From Acidobacteriia bacterium UBA6623 (GTDB taxonomy: Bacteria > Acidobacteriota > Terriglobia > Bryobacterales > UBA6623), in assembly GCA_002433055.1 (NCBI GenBank), contig DJHJ01000029.1:1-31035 (forward strand): 31,035 nucleotides of DNA, given 5' to 3'. The position numbers and the translations under genes are program-made. Position 1 is the first letter of the stretch, and each line of letters starts with the position of its first letter. A model generated the notes under the pieces. That model searched no databases. It was given only the letters and a program-made list of their open reading frames with translations, and was not told where the DNA came from. Shown here piece after piece: positions 24,027-31,035 of this stretch.

Positions 24027-24953
24027 TCAGAGAGAGCGCAGCTGCACTTGTTTTCGAATAGGTTCGATTTCATCCAGTGAGGCAAACTGTAATCCTTGTT
24101 TTCTCACAGCTGTTGTTGCTGCAGCGACAGACCAACGCAGAGCATCGACGAACGATTTACCCTGTGTCATTGCCCAGGTATATGTTGCTACTAGTACGTC
24201 GCCTGCTCCAACCGGGCAACCGGTCTCGAATGATGGAGGCACGGCTTCTATTAGGCCTTCTTCCCAAGCTGCAATAACGCCTTTATCTTCCAGTGATAGT
24301 AGAACTCTTTCTGATCCCATTGCGCGAATTTCATTTGCTGCAATCGTGTTCTGGGTCTGGGAAAGAAGCCTCCGACCCAGTAAATGTTCAGCTTCAGAAC
24401 GATTTGGTTTAGTAACATTCGGGTGGGCCGTTATTCCCAACCGCAGTGATTCTTCACTCGAGTCCAATAGTGTTTGCACATCATGTTCGATGGCGAGTTG
24501 AATCATACGTGCGAAAAAATTAGCAGGCACTCCCGGAGGTCGACTTCCAGTCAGAAGCAACCATTCGGCGTCGGGCAATTTTGAAACTAAAGCCTCTTCA
24601 ATCTCATGTACTTCATCAGGATGCAAATGTTTGCCAACTTGATCAACCTTGATTGTCAATCCGTTCTGGTCAGTGACCGCAACATTACGCCGGGTTTCAC
24701 CCTGAACGGGGATTAAGGTGTGTTCGACACCAGTATTGTCTAGCATTCTGCGAAAATTTTCACCTCGATGGCCACCGCTCGTTGTGATTGCGTGAACCTT
24801 CCCACCGTAAGAATGGACCACGCGTGCAGCATTAATGCCTTTGCCTGCAGCATCTTCCTCTTCCGCAAGGATAAGGTTGTGACGATCGTACAGAATACGG
24901 TCTGTTGTAAGAGTGAGGTCGATCGAAGGGTTTAAGGTAAGCGTGACAATCAT
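24027..24953 (-). CDS. PfkB-family sugar kinase, 1-phosphofructokinase-like
   Basis: This is a 308-residue ribokinase-fold protein. The opening MIVTLTLNPSIDLTL is characteristic of the LacC/FruK/PfkB group, which phosphorylates fructose 1-phosphate, fructose 6-phosphate or tagatose 6-phosphate. The sugar-site motif is AAGKGINAARV (35-45). The ATP/anion-hole signature is PVGAGD (247-252), with Asp252 as the catalytic base. GSRPPGVP (136-143) is also typical. No PTS fructose genes are nearby, so the substrate could be fructose 6-phosphate or another phosphosugar. I chose the ATG at 24953, where the conserved N-terminus begins; the ATG at 24986 adds eleven non-conserved residues. Neither has a clear ribosome site. 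It is divergent from the glycosyltransferase. Confidence 0.85.
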   Translation of the reverse strand: MIVTLTLNPSIDLTLTTDRILYDRHNLILAEEEDAAGKGINAARVVHSYGGKVHAITTSGGHRGENFRRMLDNTGVEHTLIPVQGETRRNVAVTDQNGLTIKVDQVGKHLHPDEVHEIEEALVSKLPDAEWLLLTGSRPPGVPANFFARMIQLAIEHDVQTLLDSSEESLRLGITAHPNVTKPNRSEAEHLLGRRLLSQTQNTIAANEIRAMGSERVLLSLEDKGVIAAWEEGLIEAVPPSFETGCPVGAGDVLVATYTWAMTQGKSFVDALRWSVAAATTAVRKQGLQFASLDEIEPIRKQVQLRSL

Positions 24954-25006
24954 ATTTTGGTTGTATTGATTGAAAACGACCATCATAGTAGAGCAAAAAA
25001 AGACGG

Positions 25007-25012
25007 TATAAT
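25007..25012 (+). promoter_or_regulatory. -10 box for the glycosyltransferase gene
   Basis: A perfect TATAAT lies 29 bases upstream of the TTG start at 25042, in an A+T-rich divergent intergenic region. No good -35 box is seen at 17 bases. The short expected leader fits the weak ribosome site. Confidence 0.4.
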
Positions 25013-25041
25013 TTTCTTTTCTACTGTAAACGGAATTTCAA

Positions 25042-25782
25042 TTGTATCCTTCCCTCTCGGTTGTTATACCGTCGTACAACGAAGAGAAGAGGCTTCCGCC
25101 CGCTCTGGATAGGGTAGTGCAGTATCTAATGAATGGGCACTACCGAGATCCTGAAATTATTATTGTCAACGACGGTTCTTCGGATCGCACCTCGGAAGTT
25201 GCGCGTGGAGTTGCTGCAGAGTTTACGCAGAGTAACCTACGGATCCGAGTGCTCGACAACTCAGGGAATTACGGAAAAGGTTACAGCGTACGTCGCGGGG
25301 CTAACGAGTCAACGGGTGAGTGGTTGCTTGTGTCCGATGCGGATTTATCAGCACCCATTGAAGAGTGCGATAAATTATTTACGGCGGTAAAAGAGGGTAA
25401 CTTCGATGCCGCAATCGGATCACGGGCTCTCGACCGATCACTTATTGGCGTACGTCAGCTGTTGCTGCGAGAGTTTATTGGAAGAACTTTCAACGTTGCG
25501 GTACGCCTCATTGCTGGGCTACCTTTTGCAGATACTCAGTGCGGTTTCAAATTGTTTTCACGGCAACTTGCTAGAAGGGTTTTCGCGGCGCAGTCACTAG
25601 AGCGTTTTGGGTTCGATGTTGAAATTTTGTATCTGGCCAAAAAATTTGGTTTCCGAGTTGTGGAGGTGCCAATTCGCTGGGATGATGTGGCGGGAACAAA
25701 GGTGGCAACCTTTTCTGGTGCTGACGCATTTCTTGACATACTTCGTGTACGCAGGAATGATTGGCTCGGTAAATACGACTGA
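25042..25782 (+). CDS. GT2 family glycosyltransferase, dolichyl-phosphate glucosyltransferase-like
   Basis: This is a 246-residue GT-A glycosyltransferase. Motifs are LSVVIPSYNEEKRLPPAL (5-22), IVNDGSSDRT (41-50) for the nucleotide, the DxD metal site SDADLSAP (98-105), and DTQCGFKLF (164-172), which is typical of the polyprenyl-phosphate glucose/mannose synthase branch (Alg5/DPM1-like). There is no membrane helix, so it would act at the cytoplasmic face, loading a sugar from a nucleotide donor onto a lipid phosphate carrier for glycan or glycolipid synthesis. The start is a TTG at 25042, directly before the conserved N-terminus, with only CGGA upstream. It is divergent from the sugar kinase and converges on groL. 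Donor and acceptor are not determinable. Confidence 0.87.
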   Translation: MYPSLSVVIPSYNEEKRLPPALDRVVQYLMNGHYRDPEIIIVNDGSSDRTSEVARGVAAEFTQSNLRIRVLDNSGNYGKGYSVRRGANESTGEWLLVSDADLSAPIEECDKLFTAVKEGNFDAAIGSRALDRSLIGVRQLLLREFIGRTFNVAVRLIAGLPFADTQCGFKLFSRQLARRVFAAQSLERFGFDVEILYLAKKFGFRVVEVPIRWDDVAGTKVATFSGADAFLDILRVRRNDWLGKYD

Positions 25783-25840
25783 TTTGCACCAAGGGTGTTA
25801 CATCCAGAGAATCAACCGTATGGCTAGATTAAAGCATCAC

Positions 25841-25870
25841 AAAAAAAAGGACCGGGAGTATTCCCGGCCC
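25841..25870 (-). terminator. Rho-independent terminator of the groSL operon
   Basis: On the minus strand GGGCCGGGA (25870-25862) pairs with TCCCGGTCC (25857-25849): nine pairs including one G-U, around a four-base loop, followed by eight T (25848-25841). It lies 61 bases after the groL stop codon. On the plus strand the same stem could also slow transcripts from the glycosyltransferase gene, but the run of T is weak on that side. Confidence 0.9.
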
Positions 25871-25931
25871 TTCATGATTTGATCCCCTGTTACTGCGCTG
25901 AATAACCGGGGTTTGACTAACGAAAAGGGAT

Positions 25932-27572
25932 TTACATCCCCATTCCTCCCATCCCGCCGTGATGATCTGGGGCGGGAGCAGGCGGATTTTCTTCTGGAAT
26001 CTCGTGCACTGTTGCTTCAGTCGTTAGCATCAGAGAGGCGATCGAAGCCGAGTTTTGCAGAGCCGAACGAGTGACCTTGGCAGGGTCTACCACACCCGCC
26101 GCGACCATATCTCCGTATTCTTCACTTTGGGCGTTGAAGCCATATGTTGCTTCCTTACCTTCGCGAATGTTGGCTACAACAATAGCACCTTCTTGACCAG
26201 CATTCTGGGCGATCCAGCGAACTGGTTCTTCCAGTGCTCGGCGAACGATATTAATACCTATCTGTTCGTCGTCGTCGTCAGATTTTACATCAGCTAGTGC
26301 ACTGGCGGAACGCAGCAGAGCTACGCCTCCTCCAGGAACGATGCCTTCTTCTACTGCCGCTCGAGTAGCGTGCATTGCATCTTCAACACGCGCCTTTTTC
26401 TCTTTCATTTCAGTTTCGGTCGCTGCACCAACTTTGATCACAGCCACTCCACCGACCAGCTTGGCTAGTCGTTCTTGCAGCTTTTCGCGATCGTAGTCGG
26501 AGGTAGTTTCTTCGACTTGTGCACGAAGTTGCTTGACGCGACCTTCAATGCCCTCTTTACTGCCAGAACCTTCAACTATTGTGGTGTTGTCCTTGTCGAT
26601 AACAATGCGACTGGCTTGACCCAGGTCATCCATTTGGACGCCTTCTAGTTTGATCCCGGTCTCTTCCATGATCGCTTTTCCTCCGGTGAGGATTGCGATA
26701 TCCTCGAGCATCGCCTTACGTCGATCGCCAAAGCCGGGTGCTTTTACGGCGGCTACGTTGAGCGTGCCACGAAGCTTGTTGACCACTAGGGTTGCCAGAG
26801 CTTCACCTTCTACCTCTTCAGCCACGATCAATAAAGGATTACCGGCACGCGAAACCTGCTCGAGTAGAGGAAGTAGGTCTTTCATGTTGGAAATTTTCTT
26901 CTCGTGGATTAGTATATAGACGTTCTCCAGTACGCACTCCATCGCTTCTTGGTCTGTGACGAAGTAGGGTGAGAGGTAGCCACGGTCAAACTGCATACCT
27001 TCGACAACGTCTAACTCGGTCTCCATAGTTTTTCCTTCTTCGACCGTAATCACACCGTCTTTGCCGACCTTCTCCATCGCTTCAGCGATAATGTTACCTA
27101 TGGTTGAGTCGTTATTCGCGGAAATAGCCGCAACCTGAGAAACAGCCTCTCCTCCTTCGACTGGGCGAGCCATTTCCCCTAGCTGTCCAACTACACTACC
27201 CGTTGCTTGCTCGATGCCACGTTTGATAGCCATCGGGTTTGCTCCAGCTGCAACGCTCTTCACGCCTTCTCTATAGATTGCCTGAGCTAGAATCGTTGCC
27301 GTGGTGGTACCGTCTCCGGCGACGTCACTGGTCTTTGAGGCCACTTCGCGCACCATCTGGGCACCCATATTTTCTATCTTGTCCTCGAGCTCAATCTCTT
27401 TGGCAACGGTCACGCCGTCTTTAGTGACGGTTGGGCCACCGAATTTCTTCTCAAGAACGACGTTGCGACCCTTCGGTCCCAGCGTGACACGCACCGTATT
27501 GGCGAGCTTATTCACACCTGTGAGGATTGCCTGACGGCAGTCCTCTCCATAAATAATTTTCTTTCCAGCCAT
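25932..27572 (-). CDS. groL: Chaperonin GroEL (60 kDa)
   Basis: GroEL forms the double-ring ATP-driven folding chamber with GroES. The 546-residue protein shows the equatorial motifs VRVTLGPKGRNVVLEKKFG (27-45), KDGVTVAKEI (51-60) and GDGTTTATILAQ (87-98), an apical domain with EVEGEALATLVVNKLRGTL, the classical IVPGGGVALLR, and ends with the GGMGGMGM tail. AAGGAG lies just before the ATG at 27572. The gene follows groS with a 16-base gap and ends at a strong terminator (25841-25870). Only one groL copy is in the window. No CIRCE repeat is seen upstream of groS. Confidence 0.98.
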   Translation of the reverse strand: MAGKKIIYGEDCRQAILTGVNKLANTVRVTLGPKGRNVVLEKKFGGPTVTKDGVTVAKEIELEDKIENMGAQMVREVASKTSDVAGDGTTTATILAQAIYREGVKSVAAGANPMAIKRGIEQATGSVVGQLGEMARPVEGGEAVSQVAAISANNDSTIGNIIAEAMEKVGKDGVITVEEGKTMETELDVVEGMQFDRGYLSPYFVTDQEAMECVLENVYILIHEKKISNMKDLLPLLEQVSRAGNPLLIVAEEVEGEALATLVVNKLRGTLNVAAVKAPGFGDRRKAMLEDIAILTGGKAIMEETGIKLEGVQMDDLGQASRIVIDKDNTTIVEGSGSKEGIEGRVKQLRAQVEETTSDYDREKLQERLAKLVGGVAVIKVGAATETEMKEKKARVEDAMHATRAAVEEGIVPGGGVALLRSASALADVKSDDDDEQIGINIVRRALEEPVRWIAQNAGQEGAIVVANIREGKEATYGFNAQSEEYGDMVAAGVVDPAKVTRSALQNSASIASLMLTTEATVHEIPEENPPAPAPDHHGGMGGMGM

Positions 27573-27588
27573 AATCGTTTCTCCTTAC

Positions 27589-27903
27589 TTAAGCCGCTTT
27601 CTCTGAGTTTGTCTTGTCTTCGAGGATGGCGAGTACTTCGTCTTCTCGGAAGATTAAATACTCGTTGTCGTCAATTTTGACTTCGGTTCCGGCATATTTA
27701 GCGAAGAGGATACGATCCCCTGCTTTAACGTCCAGAGCAGCTACGCTGCCATCCTCTTGTCTTTTGCCGTTACCAACGGCGATAACTTTTCCCTGTTGGG
27801 GTTTTTCTTTGGCCGAGTCGGGGATGATTATTCCCCCCTTCACTTGTGCTTCTTCTTCCAAGCGTTCGACCAGAATACGATCGTGCAATGGTCGCAGATT
27901 CAT
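27589..27903 (-). CDS. groS: Co-chaperonin GroES (10 kDa)
   Basis: GroES caps the GroEL cavity as a heptamer. The protein of 104 residues begins MNLRPLHDRILVERLEE. It contains the mobile loop region EAQVKGGIIIPDSAKEKPQQ, GDRILFAKYAGTEVKIDD and the final YLIFREDEVLAILE, all family hallmarks. I chose the ATG at 27903 because a strong GGGAGGA lies about 10 bases upstream; an in-frame start at 27924 would overlap that site. It has a ten-residue C-terminal extension (DKTNSEKAA). It is the first gene of the groSL operon and is preceded by a long leader with a stable hairpin. Confidence 0.97.
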   Translation of the reverse strand: MNLRPLHDRILVERLEEEAQVKGGIIIPDSAKEKPQQGKVIAVGNGKRQEDGSVAALDVKAGDRILFAKYAGTEVKIDDNEYLIFREDEVLAILEDKTNSEKAA

Positions 27904-28405
27904 TCTTAATTTCCTCCCGGGCAATCATTCTGCTGGACGGCCTCAATCCTTCACGATCTCAGCTCCACCCGTGACAACTACACTTGCAGCTACCACTAGG
28001 CGTGTGCGCCGCTTCTTCAGATTGCCGTCTTGTCTAACTTCTTGTAATCCTCTTGTCTTTTAGCGGAGATCTTAGTCCGAGCCCCGCCACAAAACCTGGG
28101 GGCTCGCCATAGCGGCCGCCCAATTTCCTTCTAGCATACCACAGGACACCCAAGAAGAGAAGTAAAACTTTAGCGAACAGTACTAAGGTTTTATGAATAT
28201 AAAAATGAAGAGATTGATCTATGTGGTTTTAATAGAAATACTTGAAAGTGAAAATTTATGGATGAAATCGGATTTCCGGAAGTCAATTTAGGTGTTCTTG
28301 GTGGTAAATTTGCACTGTCGAAGTAATTTGAGGGTGGCTTCTACGCCAATCTGTCCAAGTTTGTACTTACCTGTGTACGTTAAAATGTCCGTGAGTGGGT
28401 GAGCT
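27904..28405 (-). promoter_or_regulatory. 502-base gap before groS with candidate promoter and leader hairpin
   Basis: On the minus strand an extended -10 element TGGTATGCT spans 28141-28133, giving a start near 28126 and a leader of about 220 nt. Close to that 5' end a perfect eight-pair hairpin joins CGAGCCCC and GGGGCTCG (28106-28078). No CIRCE repeat (TTAGCACTC-N9-GAGTGCTAA) is present. A frame ending at 27943 encodes a Val-rich stretch without a good start codon. Nothing else in the A+T-rich part (28140-28405) is recognisable, and no terminator follows hisG. Confidence 0.4.
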
Positions 28406-29182
28406 CTAAACGTGCCCGAAAACAGGTTCGTCTTCTTTTCGGACGGGGGATGCTCTTCTGAGGGTGTCTCGTATTTTATGGATAGTTTCTTGTTTTTCTC
28501 GATTGCGCAAGGAGCGTCGGTTGACCAACAGACGAGCTGTGGAGTTTGGGAGTAGCTTACCAATGATTTTTAGGCCGTTGGCACGAAGAGTGCTACCGGT
28601 TTCGGTGTTGTCAACAATAGCGTCACCATCTTCAGGGGGTTTTGATTCAGTTGCTCCGAAGGAGTGAAAAATCGCTACTGGTGACGATGAACGTCGTTCA
28701 ATGTGGAGTCTTGAATAGGGCGTGTATAAAGAAGGTTCCAAATCAGTGTGCTTTCGTACGAGCGATTCTGTGAGATTGAGGTATTCGGTCCAAATCCGCA
28801 ACGGATATGCCCCTGTCGAATTTATAAACTTTTCAAATAGCTCTTCGGCATTGTTGACATCTTCCCACTGCTCCGGTACCGCAAGTACAATGTCGACACG
28901 TCCCACGCCCAGGTCCAGCAGTTCTGAAACGTTCGAGGCACACTGGCTTTCGATGTACCAGTCAAGTCCTGAAATACCAATATCATAGAAGCCAGCGGCT
29001 AACATGTACGGTATTTCCTGTGGTCGTAGCACTTTGGCAGCTATGTTTGGTTCGTCAACCTGTGGACGATAACCACGACTGCCGTCAGCGTACCCTTGGA
29101 CGCCAAGTCCAGCGCGTTCAAAAAACGCCAACATTTTCTTTTCAAGGCTTCCTTTTGGAATAGCTAATTTTACTTGTGCCAT
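28406..29182 (-). CDS. hisG: ATP phosphoribosyltransferase, lacking the C-terminal regulatory domain
   Basis: HisG joins ATP and PRPP, the first step of histidine synthesis. The protein begins VKLAIPKGSLEKKML, and FYDIGISGLDWY (66-77) and the PRPP loop DAIVDNTETGSTLRANGL (187-204) are diagnostic. At 258 residues it is longer than the short HisZ-dependent form (about 210) but shorter than the long form (about 290-300): after TARLLVNRRSLRN the chain ends within about 30 residues, so the roughly 75-residue HisG_C histidine-binding domain is missing. Reading the frames past the stop codon, I find no detached HisG_C-like sequence, so a recent frameshift is unlikely. No other his gene is nearby. 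It lies 117 bases downstream of pyk on the same strand. Confidence 0.92.
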   Translation of the reverse strand: MAQVKLAIPKGSLEKKMLAFFERAGLGVQGYADGSRGYRPQVDEPNIAAKVLRPQEIPYMLAAGFYDIGISGLDWYIESQCASNVSELLDLGVGRVDIVLAVPEQWEDVNNAEELFEKFINSTGAYPLRIWTEYLNLTESLVRKHTDLEPSLYTPYSRLHIERRSSSPVAIFHSFGATESKPPEDGDAIVDNTETGSTLRANGLKIIGKLLPNSTARLLVNRRSLRNREKQETIHKIRDTLRRASPVRKEDEPVFGHV

Positions 29183-29299
29183 AAAGACTATTCTTTGTTC
29201 TACTGTAGCGCTTGTAGTCGACGAGCGGAAGCCTAGCTAAGCTGTCCAGTTTATTCCTTATCTAAAAGATTTATTGATCGAGACGTTTTTCTTGTCGAG

Positions 29300-30721
29300 T
29301 TATTCATTGATACGGTGAAGTTTGATTACGTCCGTCTTGCCAGCGACCCGAAAAGGGGTTCCTGCCACAACAGATATCAGGTCTCCCTTCTTTACCCATC
29401 CTGCACTCAAGAGTATAGTTTGTGTTTTTGCGACGAGAGCATCTAAATCCTTAACTTGTCCGAGTTGCTTTGCGCGGACTCCCCAGAGCAACTTCATACG
29501 TCGACAAACTGCTTCGTGACGAGAAAGGCCGAGTACTGAGCATTTAGGTCGGTATTTTGAAACCAGACGAGCCGTGTAGCCACTTTCGGTATAAACCACA
29601 ATGTACTTGGATCCTAGGTCTTCGGCGAGAAAAGTTGCGCTGCGAGCAACTGCCTCCGACAAGTCGTCCCCCTGAGGAGATGTTTGTGACTCCACACGGT
29701 TCGGTAATGGCGCTGTCGTTTCGGTCGTCTCTATGATGCGACTCATCATTCGTACTGTTTCGACGGGGTGGCGCCCGATTGCTGTTTCTCCTGAAAGCAT
29801 TAGGGCATCCGAACCGTCCAAAACCGCGTTTGCAACATCACTAGCTTCAGCTCTGGTTGGTGAAGGTTGTTCTATCATTGACTGCAACATCTGCGTTGCT
29901 GTAATGGCAGGTTTTTTTGCCAGGCGAGCTTTCTCTATGATATTTTTCTGCTCGACTGGCACCTTCCAAGGGGAAAGTTCAACTCCAAGATCTCCACGTG
30001 CAATCATCACACCATCCGATATAGCCAGAATTGCATCAATGTCATCGATTGCCTGTGGTTTCTCTATTTTTGCTATGACATGGGCTGGTGATTGTGCTGC
30101 GCTGATGCGTTTTTTTAGTTTGTAGATGTCCTGTGCTGTTCGTACGAAGGAGAGTGCAATATAATCTATTGCTTGCTCGAGAGCAAAGTCAAGATCGACT
30201 TTATCTTTTCTGGTCAAAGAAGGCACCTTCAGAGCCAGTCCCGGTATGTTGACACCCTTGTTCTCGGCAAGTAATCCGCCGTGTACGACTTCTGTCACAA
30301 TGCTTCGATTATCAACACGGACGACGTTTAATTCGATTGTTCCGTCGTCAATTAGTATCCGGTCACCCTTACTTAATACACGGGCTAACCCCGGATAATT
30401 TACCCAGATAGTGTGGCTGTTTCCGGCAATGCGAGATGTGCTTATAAACAATGTTTTGCCAGGTGACAGTTCAACCGGATTGCCATCAACGAGTTTACCG
30501 GTACGAATTTTAGGTCCCTGAAGATCCGCGAGGATTGGCAAGAATCGCTGACGTTTTCTTGATATCCGACGAATGTTGGCTATCGTCTTTGCATGGTCTG
30601 CATGAGTACCGTGTGAGAAGTTTAGTCGTGCAGCACTCATGCCAGCTTCGAGTAACTGATCAATAATGTCGATACTGTTAGAGGCAGGTCCGAGTGTACA
30701 TACAATTTTTGTGCTAGGCAT
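29300..30721 (-). CDS. pyk: Pyruvate kinase
   Basis: This enzyme converts phosphoenolpyruvate and ADP to pyruvate and ATP, the last step of glycolysis. The 473 residues fit the bacterial family. Motifs are KIVCTLGPAS (5-14), AARLNFSHG (30-38), LADLQGPKIRTG (64-75), IAKIEKPQAIDD with the catalytic Lys218, MIARGDLGVE (239-248), and ATQMLQSMIEQPSPTRAE (275-292). The C-terminal domain (about 340-470) has the usual allosteric-domain fold pattern, and no PEP-utiliser extension is present. ATG at 30721; the upstream ribosome site is weak. The product, pyruvate, feeds both IlvB and CimA encoded elsewhere in the window, but nothing in the sequence ties their regulation together. Confidence 0.97.
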   Translation of the reverse strand: MPSTKIVCTLGPASNSIDIIDQLLEAGMSAARLNFSHGTHADHAKTIANIRRISRKRQRFLPILADLQGPKIRTGKLVDGNPVELSPGKTLFISTSRIAGNSHTIWVNYPGLARVLSKGDRILIDDGTIELNVVRVDNRSIVTEVVHGGLLAENKGVNIPGLALKVPSLTRKDKVDLDFALEQAIDYIALSFVRTAQDIYKLKKRISAAQSPAHVIAKIEKPQAIDDIDAILAISDGVMIARGDLGVELSPWKVPVEQKNIIEKARLAKKPAITATQMLQSMIEQPSPTRAEASDVANAVLDGSDALMLSGETAIGRHPVETVRMMSRIIETTETTAPLPNRVESQTSPQGDDLSEAVARSATFLAEDLGSKYIVVYTESGYTARLVSKYRPKCSVLGLSRHEAVCRRMKLLWGVRAKQLGQVKDLDALVAKTQTILLSAGWVKKGDLISVVAGTPFRVAGKTDVIKLHRINE

Positions 30722-31014
30722 AGCGGTTCCAGTCGATAATCTTCATCTTCGTCTTCTACTTTATTGTTTCACAACAACGTCCTGGCGATAGTCAAGAAGT
30801 CAGCAAGATTTGACGATGAGACCTTCAATCTGAACTTTTGGGTCGAATGATTTGCAGTTGTTGCATAATGTGGGCCACAGTTAAGTCTAATTTTTTAGGA
30901 TGGATACTGTATTGCTCCGAGTCTGGAGGATCATTTGCAGGGTGTTACACTTACAGCAATGGAATCCTAAAGCAAGTAGCAGTAGTACTTGTACGGCCTC
31001 AGTAGGTAAAGGAT
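30722..31014. other. Divergent intergenic region between pyk and tRNA-Pro
   Basis: This region must hold the pyk promoter (minus) and the tRNA promoter (plus). A TTGACT occurs on the minus strand near 30793-30798, but without a convincing -10 box at 17 bases. I see no open frame or structured RNA I can name. Confidence 0.4.
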
Positions 31015-31035
31015 CGGGGCGTAGCGCAGCCTGGT
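31015..31035 (+). tRNA. tRNA-Pro, 5' part only (cut by window edge)
   Basis: The last 21 bases start CGGGGCGTAGCGCAGCCTGG, the acceptor-stem and D-arm opening characteristic of bacterial tRNA-Pro. The TAGCGCAG box matches the conserved tRNA 8-15 region. The anticodon lies outside the window, so the isoacceptor is unknown. Confidence 0.8.

Noticed and set aside
23827..24501. Open frame of 224 codons on the plus strand
   Set aside because: Antisense to the PfkB kinase and zinc-ribbon genes, which have clear family motifs; its own protein is Ser/Cys/Arg-rich and unlike any family.
27943..28058. Val-rich minus-strand frame before groS (LVVAASVVVTGGAEIVKD) resembling an attenuation peptide
   Set aside because: An in-frame stop lies upstream, there is no ATG and no ribosome site, and no terminator/antiterminator pair is visible before groS.
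27614..28063. Open frame of 149 codons on the plus strand
   Set aside because: Antisense to groS and its leader; Ser/Arg/Pro-rich shadow frame.
28170..28200. CIRCE-like inverted repeat (CCTTAG, nine bases, CTAAAG, minus strand) upstream of groS
   Set aside because: Only five of six arm positions pair and the sequence departs from the nine-base CIRCE arms; probably chance.
28288..28405. Detached HisG_C domain after a frameshift in hisG
   Set aside because: The alternative frame downstream (for example GTFRAHPLTDILTYTGKY) does not resemble HisG_C.
1..31035. CRISPR arrays, transposases, integrases, toxin-antitoxin or phage genes
   Set aside because: No regularly spaced repeats, terminal inverted repeats or matching protein motifs were seen anywhere in the window.

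Overview
The window is about 31 kb of bacterial chromosome with moderate GC, dense genes on both strands, and start codons that include GTG and TTG. It carries almost only housekeeping and biosynthetic genes. I see no phage, insertion sequence, CRISPR array or defence cluster. The gene set suggests a free-living, possibly marine, Gram-positive-like or deep-branching lineage. The clues are an ilvBNC operon followed by a citramalate synthase, a metK-ahcY pair with a short ahcY, a membrane pyrophosphatase, queA, an NHL-repeat protein beside a sodium/solute symporter, and an MgtE_N/CBS protein beside an Nramp relative. Chloroflexota (Dehalococcoidia/SAR202-like) fits best, but this is an inference with modest confidence. 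The ferrochelatase looks partly actinobacterial.

Layout. Positions 1-500 hold the 3' end of trpD. A minus-strand pair (520-3208) encodes a sodium/solute symporter and, upstream of it, an NHL-repeat beta-propeller protein. Positions 3412-8904 (+) form the branched-chain amino acid unit: promoter, short Leu/Ile/Val-rich leader peptide, attenuator, ilvB, ilvN, ilvC and cimA. A K+-dependent membrane pyrophosphatase (minus) follows. Next on the plus strand come ferrochelatase, S-adenosylmethionine synthetase and adenosylhomocysteinase, the last two forming an activated-methyl-cycle pair. The minus strand then carries a phenylacetate-CoA-ligase-like enzyme, queA, rdgB and rph. A small uncharacterised gene (19245-19481, +) sits in the largest sparsely coding region. 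From 19854 to 24953 (minus) lie a TSUP permease, an Nramp-related transporter, a PRC/MgtE_N/CBS protein, a double zinc-ribbon protein and a PfkB sugar kinase. Divergent from these is a GT2 glycosyltransferase. The last block (minus) is pyk, hisG, groS and groL, with a clear terminator after groL. A tRNA-Pro gene begins at the right edge.

Most notable. (1) A complete transcription attenuator sits ahead of ilvB, with a leader peptide and mutually exclusive hairpins that can be drawn base by base. (2) The Nramp relative has lost the canonical metal-site residues (DPGN becomes DAGG, and the Met-Pro-His of helix 6 becomes Ala-Pro-Trp). It is paired with a soluble MgtE_N/CBS protein, which suggests a magnesium-type transporter and its regulator. 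(3) HisG lacks the usual C-terminal regulatory domain. (4) The pyrophosphatase has residues typical of K+-dependent, possibly Na+-pumping enzymes. I found no convincing wholly new system; the metal-transport pair and the orphan 78-residue protein are the best leads.
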